In this document: positions 25,800 to 35,185 of the stretch, piece by piece
Numbering within the stretch: position 1 is the first letter of the stretch
Layout of the letters: each line of letters opens with the position of its first letter
Source of the DNA: Bacteroidaceae bacterium
Lineage (GTDB): Bacteria > Bacteroidota > Bacteroidia > Bacteroidales > Bacteroidaceae
Direction: 5' to 3'
NCBI GenBank assembly: GCA_017469685.1
Contig: JAFUFW010000025.1
Span: 1-64,000 of the forward strand
DNA length: 64,000 bases
Made by a program: the position numbers and the translations under genes
Notes under the pieces: model-generated
Told to the model about the DNA's origin: nothing
Database searches by the model: none
The model's input: the letters and a program-made list of their open reading frames with translations, nothing else

Positions 25800-26408
25800 A
25801 TGCAGAAAACATTCGCATCTCTGGCCCTCTCGTTTCTCTTCTTAGCGACGGCCATTGCAAAGGAACCGGCGGATACAGCAATCGTTGCCGGACCAACGCC
25901 TGTCAGAGCTTATTCCAATAAGCTGAAAATCAGTGGAGGTCCCATGTGGACCGACTCTAAAGTCTACGTGACAACGGATCGTTACTATAGATTCAGAACA
26001 GGCTTCGACTTCATGCTCGACTTCCAACATCTGTGGCAGCGAGACTTCGGACTGGGCATCGACTATGCATACCACCGCACAAGCTACGAAGACTGGGGCC
26101 ACTACACTCTCATCTATGTGGGACCCAGTTTCGTGTATGCCAATAGGAGCCTTGACCGTTTCACGTTTGAAGCAGCCGTAGGTATGGGTTATGCCTACTA
26201 CACCGAACCTGGTTATGACTTAAACGGTATGGGTTTCATGTATAAGTTGGGTGCTGAATATCAACTCACGTCGCATTTTGGCCTGGGCGTTGAACTAAGC
26301 CGACTCACTTCTTTCTTTCGTGAGCCTAAAGGGTTCTCTCTTCCCAATGCTGATGCCTTTGGCTACGCACGCTTCGGCATTCTTGCTGGAGTGCGGTTCT
26401 ACTTCTGA
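25800..26408 (+). CDS. small outer-membrane beta-barrel protein
   Basis: 202 residues. Signal peptide (about 1-20), then alternating amphipathic strands rich in Tyr, Gly and Phe (YRFRTGFDFML, GLGIDYAYHRT, YTLIYVGPSFVYAN, AVGMGYAYYTEPG, GAEYQLTSHFGLGVELS) ending in an aromatic residue (GVRFYF), as expected for an eight-stranded barrel. No specific family was recognised. It follows the EamA gene by 39 bases and precedes a terminator. Confidence 0.75.
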   Translation: MQKTFASLALSFLFLATAIAKEPADTAIVAGPTPVRAYSNKLKISGGPMWTDSKVYVTTDRYYRFRTGFDFMLDFQHLWQRDFGLGIDYAYHRTSYEDWGHYTLIYVGPSFVYANRSLDRFTFEAAVGMGYAYYTEPGYDLNGMGFMYKLGAEYQLTSHFGLGVELSRLTSFFREPKGFSLPNADAFGYARFGILAGVRFYF

Positions 26409-26432
26409 AAGGTTCCAGACTCACTGACACGA

Positions 26433-26472
26433 AAAAAGGGCTGCGCCATAAACATTATGGCTCAGCCCTTTT
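26433..26472. terminator. bidirectional terminator
   Basis: Stem AAAAGGGCTG...GCCATAA / TTATGGC...CAGCCCTTTT with a three-base loop, flanked by A and T runs, between the convergent beta-barrel and HAD genes. Confidence 0.9.
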
Positions 26473-26488
26473 AGCGTATCTGTTGATT

Positions 26489-26920
26489 TCACCATAACCG
26501 CCACCAATGATGTTTTCTCAGCTTCTTTGCATGTCCCACGGGGTCGAGCTCCTCGGTCAGGAGCTCTTCGAAACTCTTGTGCTCGGTGATGATGCGGTAG
26601 ATGGTGCCCCAGTCAGGCAGGCCGCCGACGTTGCGGTCGTCAATCCACATATCCACCTTCAGCTTGCGGGTGAAGTTCTCGTTGCGCGTGACATCCTCCT
26701 CTGGGAAGTCGCGGTTGACGGCATAGAACTCTATGCCCCGCTCGCGGCACCAGGCGAGAGCCTCGTCCAAGAGCTTGCCCTCTCTCACCGTCCACAGGAT
26801 GAGACGGTGGCGCTCTTCTATTAGCATCTTCAGTGTGCTTATGGCAAAGGGAATCTCCTCGCCTATCTCAGGATAGCGGTGGCGCACGATGGTGCCATCG
26901 AAGTCTACGGCTATTGTCAT
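26489..26920 (-). CDS. HAD-superfamily hydrolase (BT0820-like)
   Basis: About 143 residues from the ATG at 26920; ten codons upstream lies a GTG that falls at a promoter-like site (TAACTGTG, 26952-26945). Motif I is VDFDGTIV with both aspartates, then LILWTVREGKLLDEAL and the C-terminal VDMWIDDRNVGG carrying the acidic pair of motif IV. No cap domain is visible, and the size fits a small cytosolic HAD phosphatase of the type structurally known from Bacteroides. Substrate unknown. Confidence 0.87.
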   Translation of the reverse strand: MTIAVDFDGTIVRHRYPEIGEEIPFAISTLKMLIEERHRLILWTVREGKLLDEALAWCRERGIEFYAVNRDFPEEDVTRNENFTRKLKVDMWIDDRNVGGLPDWGTIYRIITEHKSFEELLTEELDPVGHAKKLRKHHWWRLW

Positions 26921-26991
26921 ACGTTTAGATGATTTTTTGCGGTGCACAGTTACAATAATATTGCCGTTTAAGAAGAATTAAGTCTGTTTTT

Positions 26992-27023
26992 TTTGTCTGC
27001 ACAGCAGAAATACGCTACTTTTG
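26992..27023 (+). promoter_or_regulatory. promoter of the DUF3256 gene
   Basis: TTTG at 26992-26995, 20-base spacer, TACTTTTG at 27016-27023; it decides for the ATG at 27050 and against the earlier in-frame start. Confidence 0.82.
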
Positions 27024-27049
27024 CAGACCTAACGATACGTAAACGAACT

Positions 27050-27742
27050 ATGCTCGGACGCTCTTTTTCGATAACGCTTCTGCTCTCTGGCTTGTTGCTC
27101 ATGCCGCTCATTGCCCCCGCACAGACTACTCCTTCACAGCCTCAGATGCGCGACGTCTTTGCCGCTATGCCCGACAGTCTGCTACCAGCCGTGTCGAAGA
27201 ACAACCGCCTCGACTGTATCGACTTCATTGACAACGGCCTCGAAGCCAAGGTGCGCAATGCTTTTGATGACTATGTAGTCCTTGAAGCACTGACGTCTGA
27301 CTATGCCCGCTTCCGCACCAGCGCCTCGTCCGTGATGGAGATGAAACTCCTCACTGCTGATACTACGGCTGTTCTTTGTGTTGTAACGACAGCCCAGGTG
27401 GATGCTTCCGCAACGAAATCAAGCCTTGAGGACAGCAATATTTGTCTGTTCAACGCAGACTGGTCGCCATTGTCAGTCAGAGGCGTCAATCAGCCTTCTT
27501 TTTCGCAAATACCCCTTGATGCTTTCCTCGATGCCCGGCCAGACGATGCTTCTGCTTACTACGATCAGGCTCTCCGTGCGCTTGCTGACTTTCGTCCGGT
27601 GAAAGTTTCCCTTTCTGCCGATGAGCCTGTAGCGACGCTCACGCTGCAGACCTCCCAGCTCTCGAAAGAGGAGCGCGGTGCTTTGGGCGAGGGTACGCAT
27701 CCCGTCAGGCTCAGGTGGGATGGTATCCGCTTCATTCGTTAA
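27050..27742 (+). CDS. DUF3256 family exported protein
   Basis: 230 residues from the ATG at 27050. Signal peptide MLGRSFSITLLLSGLLLMPL ending APAQ, then MRDVFAAMPDSLLPAVSKNNRLDCIDFIDN, a pattern typical of the Bacteroidetes DUF3256 family. The rest is a beta-rich body with a closing RLRWDGIRFIR. Family members are periplasmic and uncharacterised. It ends before a strong bidirectional terminator. Confidence 0.82.
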   Translation: MLGRSFSITLLLSGLLLMPLIAPAQTTPSQPQMRDVFAAMPDSLLPAVSKNNRLDCIDFIDNGLEAKVRNAFDDYVVLEALTSDYARFRTSASSVMEMKLLTADTTAVLCVVTTAQVDASATKSSLEDSNICLFNADWSPLSVRGVNQPSFSQIPLDAFLDARPDDASAYYDQALRALADFRPVKVSLSADEPVATLTLQTSQLSKEERGALGEGTHPVRLRWDGIRFIR

Positions 27743-27782
27743 GGTCAGCATAGCTTCGCATTAAGCCAATGGCTTGCTACAA

Positions 27783-27817
27783 CAAAAAAGCACAGAACCA
27801 AACGTTCTGTGCTTTTT
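27783..27817. terminator. bidirectional terminator
   Basis: Perfect 15-bp stem AAAAAAGCACAGAAC / GTTCTGTGCTTTTTT with loop CAAAC between the convergent DUF3256 and rpmE2 genes. Confidence 0.95.
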
Positions 27818-27839
27818 TGTTGCTTCTTTGCAGCTTCTT

Positions 27840-28091
27840 TTACTTGCGGCTGCGAGCGTAGCGGCTCATGAACTTGTCGACGCGGCCAGCGGTGTCGACC
27901 AGCTTGCTCTTACCAGTGTAGAAGGGGTGCGAGCTGCTGGAGATTTCGAGCTTCACTACGGGATATGTCTCGCCCTCGAATTCTACTGTTTCAGTAGTCT
28001 TCGCAGTGGAGCGGATCAGGAACATGTCGCCATTACTCATGTCCTTGAACACGACGGGGCGATAGTTGTCAGGGTGAATACCTTGTTTCAT
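27840..28091 (-). CDS. rpmE2: 50S ribosomal protein L31 type B
   Basis: 83 residues from the ATG at 28091 ([20 protein letters not shown]); the longer upstream reading has no ribosomal similarity and overlaps the promoter. It lacks the CxxC zinc cysteines of type A L31, so it is the zinc-independent form. The leader from the promoter (28187-28194) to the ATG is about 90 bases and contains two copies of CGGGCTTGTGTACCG (28115-28129 and 28148-28162), which might take part in regulation. Confidence 0.95.
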   Translation of the reverse strand: MKQGIHPDNYRPVVFKDMSNGDMFLIRSTAKTTETVEFEGETYPVVKLEISSSSHPFYTGKSKLVDTAGRVDKFMSRYARSRK

Positions 28092-28186
28092 TGTTGTTTG
28101 AGAGTGGTTTGTGTCGGGCTTGTGTACCGACTGATTTATACTATGCCGGGCTTGTGTACCGGCGTTACTTTCTTGAAAATGCGGCG

Positions 28187-28194
28187 CAAAAGTA
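28187..28194 (-). promoter_or_regulatory. -7 element of rpmE2
   Basis: TACTTTTG on the minus strand, about 96 bases upstream of the start codon. Confidence 0.7.
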
Positions 28195-28294
28195 CTGCTT
28201 TTCCGCGAACCAGCCAAACTTTTTCCCTATTTTCTTCTCTTTTCTTTCAAAAGGTCTTATCGGTGGGCTGGTGTCGTCGAACGATTGCTGCCGG

Positions 28295-29854
28295 TTATTT
28301 GGCGAAGCTTACGGCGCGCGTCTCGCGGATGACTGTTATCTTAACCTGTCCAGGATAGGTCATCTCATTCTGTATGCGCGTAGCGATGTCCGTTGAGAGC
28401 GTTTCAATCTGCTTGTCGTCGATCTTGTCGGCACCTACGATCACGCGCAGCTCACGGCCGGCCTGGATGGCGTATGTCTTGGTCACGCCAGGATAGCTCA
28501 TAGCGATGTCCTCGAGATCCTTCAGGCGCTTGATGTAAGCTTCTGCGATTTCGCGTCGGGCACCAGGACGTGCACCGCTGATGGCGTCGCAGACTTGCAC
28601 GATGGGGGCGATGAGCGAAGTCATCTCAATCTCCTCGTGGTGAGCGCCGATTGCGTTGCAGATATCTGGCTTCTCCTTGTACTTCTCTGCCAGCTTGGCA
28701 CCATAGAGTGCGTGAGGCATCTCTGGCTCTTCGTCGGGCACCTTTCCTATGTCGTGTAGCAGGCCTGCGCGTTTGGCCTTCTTGGCGTTGAGGCCCAGCT
28801 CTGAAGCCATAACGGCACAGAGGTTTGCTGTCTCGCGAGCATGTTGTAGGAGGTTCTGCCCGTAGCTTGAGCGATACTTCATCTTGCCGACGATGCGTAT
28901 GAGCTCGGGGTGGAGTCCGTGTACGCCAAGGTCGATGGCTGTGCGTTTACCTATTTCGAGGATTTCTTCGTCAATCTGCTTCTTAACCTTGGATACGACT
29001 TCTTCAATGCGTGCGGGATGTATGCGTCCGTCGGCCACAAGCTGGTGCAAGGCCAGGCGGGCAATCTCACGGCGCACGGGGTCAAAGCCGCTGATGACGA
29101 TAGCTTCTGGGGTGTCGTCTACCACTATTTCAACGCCGGCGGCAGCTTCCAGTGCGCGGATGTTGCGTCCTTCGCGCCCGATGATGCGTCCCTTGACGTC
29201 GTCGTTCTCGATGTGGAACACGGTCACGCTGTTTTCCACGGCCGTTTCTGTTGCCACGCGTTGTATTGTCTGGATAACGATGCGCTTAGCTTCCTTGTTG
29301 GCTGTCATCTTGGCGTCGTCCATGATTTCGTTGATATAGCTTGCAGCCTCGGTCTTAGCTTCATCCTTGAGTGTCTCTACGAGTCGTTCGCGAGCCTCGT
29401 CGGCTGTTAGTCCGCTAATCTTTTCGAGCTGTGTGCGCTCCTGTTCGATGAGGTTTTCGAGTCTCTGTCCGAGTTCTTCCTCTTTCTTTTGTAGCATGAG
29501 TTGCTGCTGTTCGAGGCGTTTGCGCTCAGTTTCCTGCTCATTCTTGCGGCGGTTGAGCTCGTCTTGTCGTTGGTTGAGGCTAATCTCGCGTTGCTTGATA
29601 CGGTTCTCTCCCTGTTGAATCTGTTGGTTGCGCTGTTGCACTTCCTTTTCGAGTTCAGCTTTCTTATTGAGGAATTTTTCCTTCACTTCGAGCAGTTTTT
29701 TCTGCTTGATTACCTCCGCGTCCTTCTTTGCCTCTTCGTGCATCTCGCGAATGCGGGCAGGTCTGGTGTGGCGATACCAGATGAGCATGTAGATTGCCAT
29801 GGCTGCCGAGATTACAGCTGATGCGATGGTGATTATCAGTCCTAATGTTGTCAT
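28295..29854 (-). CDS. rny: ribonuclease Y
   Basis: 519 residues. An N-terminal membrane anchor (about 5-25) is followed by a long coiled coil rich in Gln, Glu, Arg and Lys (about 40-195), a KH domain ([26 protein letters not shown]) and an HD domain with [13 protein letters not shown] and IGAHHEEIE. It is a membrane-bound endoribonuclease that initiates mRNA decay. It follows the zapB-like and zapA genes in the same direction, with a 157-base gap that may encode a structured RNA. Confidence 0.96.
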   Translation of the reverse strand: MTTLGLIITIASAVISAAMAIYMLIWYRHTRPARIREMHEEAKKDAEVIKQKKLLEVKEKFLNKKAELEKEVQQRNQQIQQGENRIKQREISLNQRQDELNRRKNEQETERKRLEQQQLMLQKKEEELGQRLENLIEQERTQLEKISGLTADEARERLVETLKDEAKTEAASYINEIMDDAKMTANKEAKRIVIQTIQRVATETAVENSVTVFHIENDDVKGRIIGREGRNIRALEAAAGVEIVVDDTPEAIVISGFDPVRREIARLALHQLVADGRIHPARIEEVVSKVKKQIDEEILEIGKRTAIDLGVHGLHPELIRIVGKMKYRSSYGQNLLQHARETANLCAVMASELGLNAKKAKRAGLLHDIGKVPDEEPEMPHALYGAKLAEKYKEKPDICNAIGAHHEEIEMTSLIAPIVQVCDAISGARPGARREIAEAYIKRLKDLEDIAMSYPGVTKTYAIQAGRELRVIVGADKIDDKQIETLSTDIATRIQNEMTYPGQVKITVIRETRAVSFAK

Positions 29855-29897
29855 GAGTGAGTTAGTTGGTTGTATGTATATATATATTAATAAATGT

Positions 29898-29968
29898 AAC
29901 GCGCCATCCTTGTCCTCGCATCCCGTGGCTTATCTCTAAGCATCGGTCTGTGAGGCGGGTGGTGCGTT
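29898..29968 (-). ncRNA. candidate structured RNA between zapA and rny (possibly 6S RNA)
   Basis: On the minus strand AACGCACCACCC (29968-29957) pairs at 10 of 12 positions with GGATGGCGCGTT (29909-29898). Inside are GCCTC/GAGG-C pairs with a bulge, CCG/CGG, and a perfect hairpin GCTTA-GAGA-TAAGC (29941-29928). The result is one long irregular hairpin with internal loops, an architecture that recalls 6S RNA, which in many bacteria lies next to zapA. The full transcript could be longer, up to the 157 bases of the gap. Structure is seen; the 6S identity is inference. Confidence 0.4.
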
Positions 29969-30011
29969 TGTCGTTTCAGTTCAGATATCGGCCGTGTCGG
30001 CTTGGCACTTT

Positions 30012-30302
30012 TTATTTTAGTGCAGCGTTCACTTCGTTCGTAAGTCCCGTAATCGCGGCAATCAGCGGCTGTATGTTTGCGCTGGCTTCCGTTTTCTGTT
30101 GCATAACAGCAATATCGAGTACGGTCATGAGCAGGTATGTCTCGTTGCTCTGGTGGGGGAACCTGTTAGCATAGAAGCTGTGCCGTTTGTTTATGAGCTT
30201 TTCGGCATTACGGTAGTAGAGCTCCTCATCTCGTTTGATTGTGATAGAGAAGTTCTGCCCTCCGAGCTTGAGCGTTATCTGAAAGGTATCGCTTATTTCC
30301 AT
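30012..30302 (-). CDS. zapA: cell division protein ZapA
   Basis: 96 residues. FQITLKLGGQNFSITIKRDEELYYRNAEKLINKR is the ZapA N-terminal domain that binds FtsZ, followed by a helix (YLLMTVLDIAVMQQK) forming the dimer coiled coil. It stabilises the Z ring at midcell. It lies 11 bases after the zapB-like gene; both probably come from the promoter at 30663. Confidence 0.9.
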   Translation of the reverse strand: MEISDTFQITLKLGGQNFSITIKRDEELYYRNAEKLINKRHSFYANRFPHQSNETYLLMTVLDIAVMQQKTEASANIQPLIAAITGLTNEVNAALK

Positions 30303-30313
30303 TCTTCTGTTGT

Positions 30314-30622
30314 TTAGGCTTCAGGGCCCATGGCTTTGAGCTGGGCGATACACTTGTCTACGTCGCGCACCAGACGGTTTATGCGCAGCTTTGCAGCGGC
30401 GAGGTCTTTATCGCCTACTTCGAGCATGCGTGCCGTCTTGAGGTTAGTGTAGTCAGCTTCGAGGTTTCGGTGTAGCTGTTTTAGGTTTTTCAGCTCTTCG
30501 TCCTTGGCCACAAGTTCCGATAGCAGCTCTTCATTCTCTTCCTTCGTCTGTTGGAATTTGATGATGAGTTGTCGTGTGCGAGTTTCTAAGAGTCGTACTA
30601 TTTTCTCTTCTTCAGCGGTCAT
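30314..30622 (-). CDS. ZapB-like coiled-coil protein
   Basis: 102 residues, almost entirely predicted helix with heptad spacing (LIIKFQQTKEENEELLSELVAKDEELKNLKQLH). In Bacteroidetes such a protein is regularly encoded directly before zapA, which suggests a division role like that of ZapB. Sequence alone shows only a coiled coil; the functional name is by context. Confidence 0.72.
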   Translation of the reverse strand: MTAEEEKIVRLLETRTRQLIIKFQQTKEENEELLSELVAKDEELKNLKQLHRNLEADYTNLKTARMLEVGDKDLAAAKLRINRLVRDVDKCIAQLKAMGPEA

Positions 30623-30662
30623 TAGAAGCTTTCTACTTTGTGCAAAGCACGTTTATCGGGCA

Positions 30663-30670
30663 CAAAGGTA
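30663..30670 (-). promoter_or_regulatory. -7 element of the zapB-zapA-rny operon
   Basis: TACCTTTG on the minus strand, with CTTG 20 bases upstream as -33 element; about 40 bases before the first start codon. Confidence 0.75.
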
Positions 30671-30745
30671 GCGAAGCTTTTCCTTTTGTGCAAGTTTTTT
30701 TGCCTCAAAATGTCGATAAACAGCTAATAAGTAGCGTATTTGGGG

Positions 30746-31384
30746 CTATTTCTTCATCTCTTGGTCGATGTCTGGCCTCTTTTCTTTCTTGGCCAGCATG
30801 ATGGTCGTGTGGACATACTCTGTCATCCACGACTCTGAGAAGCCGAGCGTCTGCTGATACTTGCGCACAGATGCTACGGTGCGGCGCACGTTGTCATCCT
30901 TCCAGTCGTTCTTGGTGGCTATGTCGTGGATGGTTTTCTCGGTCATGGTTCGCAGTGCGCCTCTCATGAACGATGGCAGGCGGAACTTCCACTGCATGAG
31001 GTTTCCCATGAGCATCATCAGCTCCTGCGAGAAGCCTTGGAACTGCACGAGGTATGTCTGTACGTCGTTGATGCGGCGGCAGCGTTTCTTCACGCTGGCA
31101 TCGATCTCGTCGGTGAAGGTGGAGCTTATGCCGTAGACGTCGTTGAGCATCTGCGTGCAGCGTTTCTTCTCGCCGAGGCCGAGGCGGTTGTTCACGGTCG
31201 GCACCTTCAGCGTTTGCTTGAATACGCGCAGGTCTGGCAATGCGGCCAGGTTGGTGATGCCCACCTGCGAGGCGATGTCGGCTTGCAGGTACACACGAAT
31301 GAGTGTCATGAAATCCTCCATGCCGCCTATCTTTGTTTCTTGCTCGGCCTCTTTGCGGCCGAAGATCTTACTTAAAAAGGACAT
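30746..31384 (-). CDS. conserved hypothetical cytoplasmic protein
   Basis: Not recognised. 212 residues, no signal peptide, mostly helical and basic. It starts MSFLSKIFGRKEAEQETKIGG, has two KKRC motifs (LGLGEKKRCTQML and SVKKRCRRINDVQ) and a Met/Leu-rich middle (GFSQELMMLMGNLMQWKF). The next gene on the strand is rmlA, 85 bases away across octamer/heptamer repeats, so a shared operon is possible. No enzyme motif is visible. Confidence 0.7.
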   Translation of the reverse strand: MSFLSKIFGRKEAEQETKIGGMEDFMTLIRVYLQADIASQVGITNLAALPDLRVFKQTLKVPTVNNRLGLGEKKRCTQMLNDVYGISSTFTDEIDASVKKRCRRINDVQTYLVQFQGFSQELMMLMGNLMQWKFRLPSFMRGALRTMTEKTIHDIATKNDWKDDNVRRTVASVRKYQQTLGFSESWMTEYVHTTIMLAKKEKRPDIDQEMKK

Positions 31385-31398
31385 TGCTAATTATTAAA

Positions 31399-31476
31399 TG
31401 TTGAAAAGTTGAACTGTTGGAATGTTGAAAGGTTGTAAGCACTAATCTCTAATCCAAAATCTTCGATTGTCAATCC
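31399..31476. repeat. octamer and heptamer tandem repeats between rmlA and the next gene
   Basis: 31399-31438 holds five octamers of the TGTTGAAA type. Directly after, 31442-31476 holds heptamers of the CTAATCC type that run into the 3' end of rmlA. CTAATCC is the complement of the GGATTAG heptamer seen at 41971 and 46463. Confidence 0.75.
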
Positions 31477-32372
31477 ATATACCGAACTCCTGTCCGTGCA
31501 TCCTCAACCACCTTGAGCAAGTATTGCCCATACTGGTTCTTGATCATCGGCTGTGCCAGCTCTATCATGCGCTCCTCACAGATCCACCCGTGGCGGAAGG
31601 CGATTGCTTCAAGGCAGGCTACTTTCAGGCCCTGGCGCTTCTCAATCACCTCGATGAACGTTGATGCTTCAGAGAGGCTGTCGTGGGTGCCTGTGTCGAG
31701 CCATGCGAAGCCCCGGCCGAGGGTCTGCACCTTCAGTTCACCGTCTTCGAGGAAGCGCTGGTTGACGGTCGTTATTTCCAGCTCGCCGCGTTCGGAAGGC
31801 TTTATCGTAGCGGCCACGTCGACGACTTTGTTGGGATAGAAGTAGAGGCCCACGACGGCGTAGTTCGACTTGGGCTTGGCTGGCTTCTCCTCGATGCTGA
31901 GGCAGTTGCCCTGCGCGTCGAACTCGGCAACGCCGTAGCGCTCAGGGTCGTTCACCCAGTAGCCGAACACGGTGGCTTTGTTCTCTTGCTCAGCCATGCG
32001 TACGGCTTCGTGCAACATTGGCGTGAAGCCCGAGCCGTGGAATATGTTGTCGCCCAGGACGAGGCATGCGGCATCGTTGCCTATGAACTCGCGCCCGATG
32101 ATGAAGGCCTGTGCCAGTCCGTCTGGTGAGGGCTGCTCGGCGTAGGTGAGGTTGATACCATAGTCCGAGCCGTCGCCTAAGAGACGCTTGAAAGCTGGCA
32201 AATCGTGAGGCGTGGAGATTACGAGGATGTCGCGTATGCCTGCTTCCATCAGCATGGAGATGGGGTAGTAGACCATAGGTTTGTCGAAGATGGGCAGCAG
32301 TTGTTTCGACACGCCTTTCGTTATAGGATAGAGGCGTGTGCCCGAGCCTCCAGCCAGTACAATTCCTTTCAT
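31470..32372 (-). CDS. rmlA: glucose-1-phosphate thymidylyltransferase
   Basis: 300 residues from the ATG at 32372; the frame extends upstream but only across the promoter. [29 protein letters not shown] is the nucleotide-binding start, [17 protein letters not shown] and the [11 protein letters not shown] metal site follow. It makes dTDP-glucose, the first step to dTDP-rhamnose and other deoxysugars. It is divergent from the Wzc-like gene, in line with a role in surface polysaccharide. Confidence 0.97.
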   Translation of the reverse strand: MKGIVLAGGSGTRLYPITKGVSKQLLPIFDKPMVYYPISMLMEAGIRDILVISTPHDLPAFKRLLGDGSDYGINLTYAEQPSPDGLAQAFIIGREFIGNDAACLVLGDNIFHGSGFTPMLHEAVRMAEQENKATVFGYWVNDPERYGVAEFDAQGNCLSIEEKPAKPKSNYAVVGLYFYPNKVVDVAATIKPSERGELEITTVNQRFLEDGELKVQTLGRGFAWLDTGTHDSLSEASTFIEVIEKRQGLKVACLEAIAFRHGWICEERMIELAQPMIKNQYGQYLLKVVEDARTGVRYMD

Positions 32373-32400
32373 ACGACAGTTTTTTCTTGTTTTCCGCCTG

Positions 32401-32408
32401 CAAAGGTA
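32401..32408 (-). promoter_or_regulatory. -7 element of rmlA
   Basis: TACCTTTG on the minus strand with TTG about 20 bases upstream. Confidence 0.78.
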
Positions 32409-32492
32409 ATGTAAACTGTGTGGAAAGCCAAGTAATTTCACATTTTTCTTATTTTTCTTTTCCCAAAGGGGGGTGTTATCAAAAACAATCGT

Positions 32493-32500
32493 TAACTTTG
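32493..32500 (+). promoter_or_regulatory. -7 element of the Wzc-like gene
   Basis: TAACTTTG, 20 bases before the ATG at 32521; no clear -33 element. Confidence 0.7.
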
Positions 32501-32520
32501 CACCGCTAATTATATTTATT

Positions 32521-34959
32521 ATGTCCGACAATTTAGAAAAAGAAAAATTTGATGTTGAGTCAGCGGGTATCGACTTCCGTCAAGTATGGTCGATCTTTCT
32601 TCTGAACTGGTATTGGTTCGTAATCTCCGCGCTTGTGTGCTTTGGCCTTGCCTTGCTCTACCTGCGGTATCAGCCTAACATATATAGGGTTGCAACCAAG
32701 GTGCTCATCAAGGATGAGGAGAATAAACATTATTCCAGCAACGAGCTAATGTCCAATCAACTGGGCTTCGTGACAAATTCCTCGGGCTTCGACAACGAGA
32801 TTGAAATCCTCAGCTCGGCTGCCGTGGCCACCCGTGCCGTGAAGTCGCTGAAGCTCTACGTGCGTTATACTATGGATGGGCGCGTGCGTGATGCCGACCT
32901 GTATCGCAACTCACCCATTCTGGTTGACATCGAAGAGTCGCACCTCGACGAGCTCAAGCAGCCCATCCCCATCTCGATTACGAAGAAGGGCAAGGGCATA
33001 CACGTGGAGATCAGCCAGCCTTCAAAGGGCGATGCCCCCGAGGTGTTGGCCGTGGACCTCAAGAAGCTGCCTTCATCAGTAAATGCCAATGTGGGTAAGA
33101 TACTCTTCTCGCAGAACCCGGGCTTCACGATGGGCGAGCGCAAGCTCACGGCCGTCATCTATCCTCCAATCACCATAGGTCGCCGCTACAGCCGTTCGCT
33201 GCACGCCGAGCCGACCACGAAGTTCACTTCCGTGGCCCGTCTCTCGTTGCTCGACACGCACCCCGAGCGTGCCATGGATTATCTCGCAGAGCTCGTGGAA
33301 GCCTACAACGAGGATGCCAACGAGGACAAGAATCTCCTGGCTGAGAAGACAGAGGACTTCATCAACGACCGCATCAACAGCATCCGTTCCGACCTCGACG
33401 CCACCGAGAGCCAGATAGAACAGTACAAGCGGGGCAACTCGCTCATCAACCTGCCTACGGATGCCACGCAGGCACTCACGCAGTCGACAGAGTTCCAGAA
33501 GAAGCAAGTGGACATACAGACCCAGATGAGTCTCGTAAAGTCGCTGCTCGACTATGTGGAGAACCCGACCAACAGCCTTACCCTTATACCTTCCAACATA
33601 GGTGTCAGCAATCAGGCCACCAACTCGATGATTGCCGAGTACAACAACGGCGTCATGAAGCGTAACCGCCTCATCCGAGGTTCGTCTGAGACTGCCCCTG
33701 CCGTGCTGCAGGTGACCGACGAGGTAATGGCTATGTGGGGAGCCGTGCAACAGCAGCTGCGCAGCATCTACAGCGACCTGCAGATTCAGCGCAACAGCGC
33801 CGAGTCGCAGTACAACCGCTTCTCGGGCCGCGTCAGCAGCACCCCGACGCAAGAGCGTGCCATGAACAATATGGGCCGGCAGCAGGAGCTCAAGGCCAGC
33901 CTCTATCTCATGCTCCTTGAGAAGCGCGAGCAGAATGCCATCTCCATGAAGTCTATCGCCACCAAGGCGCGCGTCATCGACATGCCCCTGCTCGAAGGTA
34001 AGGTCAGCCCACGTTCGCGCATCATACTCTTGGCAGCGCTCCTCTGCGGCTTCCTGCTCCCCTTCCTTTACTTCTATCTTAAGGATCTTCTACGCTTCCG
34101 CATCGAAGGGCGCGACGACCTCGAGAAGGCCACCAAGCTCTCTATCCTTGCCGACATACCTCTGACCTCGAAGCTTGCCGAAGGCGAGCGGGCAATAGTG
34201 GTCAAGGAGAACACCAACGACATGATGGAAGAGGCGTTCCGCGGCCTGCGTACAAACCTCCGCTTTGTGCTTGAGGGCGACGAGAAAGTCATCCTCACAA
34301 CATCCTCAGTGCCCGGCGAGGGAAAGACGTTCGTGGCCACCAACCTTGCCATGTCATTAGCGCTGCTTGATAAGCGTGTCCTCGTTGTCGGCCTCGACAT
34401 CCGTAAGCCGCGTCTGGTGAAGCTTTTCAACCTGCCGCAGCGCGAGCAGGGTCTCACCAACTATCTCTCGGCCGAGAATGCCGACTTCGGCTTGCTCGAC
34501 CAGCAGATTGTGCAAGGCGTCATCAACCAGAACCTCGACGTGCTGCCCGCAGGTATCATACCGCCCAACCCGGGTGAGCTTATCACCCGCGAGCTGCTCG
34601 ACAAGGCTATCGACCATCTACGCTCTGTCTACGACTATATCATACTCGACACTCCGCCTGTGGGCCTCGTCAGCGACACCCTCGAACTCGGCCGCCTGGC
34701 CGACGTCAGCTTCTTCATCGTGCGTCCGGAGGTCACTACGAAGAACGATGTAGAAAATATAAACCGCATTGCTGAAGCCAAGAAACTGCCGAAGGTCAAC
34801 CTCGTGCTCAACGGCATTGACCTCAAGAAAAAGAAGTATGGCTTCTACTACGGCTACGGAAAGTACAGCTATAGCCGCTATGGCACGTACTATGGCCGCT
34901 ACGGTCACTACGGCTCCTACGGCCACTATGGCGACCGCTCACGGCACATTGAAAAGTAG
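32521..34959 (+). CDS. Wzc-type polysaccharide co-polymerase and tyrosine autokinase
   Basis: 812 residues from the ATG at 32521. The Wzz-like chain-length domain has two membrane helices (about 27-47 and near 505-525) around a large coiled periplasmic part. The cytoplasmic BY-kinase domain has Walker [10 protein letters not shown] (about 595-603), Walker A' [11 protein letters not shown] and Walker [11 protein letters not shown]. The tail is a tyrosine cluster with some 14 Tyr in 40 residues ([20 protein letters not shown]), the autophosphorylation site. It controls length and export of capsule or exopolysaccharide, together with the Wza-like protein encoded convergently at 35186. A palindrome array follows. 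Confidence 0.95.
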   Translation: MSDNLEKEKFDVESAGIDFRQVWSIFLLNWYWFVISALVCFGLALLYLRYQPNIYRVATKVLIKDEENKHYSSNELMSNQLGFVTNSSGFDNEIEILSSAAVATRAVKSLKLYVRYTMDGRVRDADLYRNSPILVDIEESHLDELKQPIPISITKKGKGIHVEISQPSKGDAPEVLAVDLKKLPSSVNANVGKILFSQNPGFTMGERKLTAVIYPPITIGRRYSRSLHAEPTTKFTSVARLSLLDTHPERAMDYLAELVEAYNEDANEDKNLLAEKTEDFINDRINSIRSDLDATESQIEQYKRGNSLINLPTDATQALTQSTEFQKKQVDIQTQMSLVKSLLDYVENPTNSLTLIPSNIGVSNQATNSMIAEYNNGVMKRNRLIRGSSETAPAVLQVTDEVMAMWGAVQQQLRSIYSDLQIQRNSAESQYNRFSGRVSSTPTQERAMNNMGRQQELKASLYLMLLEKREQNAISMKSIATKARVIDMPLLEGKVSPRSRIILLAALLCGFLLPFLYFYLKDLLRFRIEGRDDLEKATKLSILADIPLTSKLAEGERAIVVKENTNDMMEEAFRGLRTNLRFVLEGDEKVILTTSSVPGEGKTFVATNLAMSLALLDKRVLVVGLDIRKPRLVKLFNLPQREQGLTNYLSAENADFGLLDQQIVQGVINQNLDVLPAGIIPPNPGELITRELLDKAIDHLRSVYDYIILDTPPVGLVSDTLELGRLADVSFFIVRPEVTTKNDVENINRIAEAKKLPKVNLVLNGIDLKKKKYGFYYGYGKYSYSRYGTYYGRYGHYGSYGHYGDRSRHIEK

Positions 34960-34968
34960 AATCACCGA

Positions 34969-35093
34969 CACCCTTCGAGGTGCCTCGAAAAAACCCTTAA
35001 GGGTTCTGCCCGGAACCCTTAAGGGTTTTCCCATTTTTGCCCAAGGGTTTTGGCAATAACCCTTAAGGGTTTTGGCCATACCCCTTGAGGTGA
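34969..35093. repeat. 22-bp phased palindrome array 2
   Basis: Perfect AACCCTTAAGGGTT at 34992, 35014 and 35058; a half copy (AAGGGTT) in register at 35036; degenerate copies at 34969 and 35080. Spacers are ctgcccgg, ttcccatt, ttggcaat and ttggccat. All intact units lie on a 22-base period. It starts 10 bases after the Wzc-like stop codon. Confidence 0.92.
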
Positions 35094-35122
35094 CCTCCAA
35101 ACCAACCTGTTTGGATATAGAA

Positions 35123-35160
35123 ACACGACCGGCCGTATCGGATGATACAGCCGGTCGTGT
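35123..35160. terminator. hairpin between convergent polysaccharide genes
   Basis: Stem ACACGACCGGC / GCCGGTCGTGT, extended by GTATC/GATAC after one mismatch, loop GGAT. Long and G+C rich, but no T run follows on either strand, so terminator function is likely and not certain. Confidence 0.7.
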
Positions 35161-35185
35161 CTTATTATATTACTGTACCCAGTGC

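Noticed and set aside
34969..35093. CRISPR array
   Set aside because: Repeats are 14-bp palindromes with 8-base, related spacers and no cas genes; real arrays have about 30-base unique spacers.
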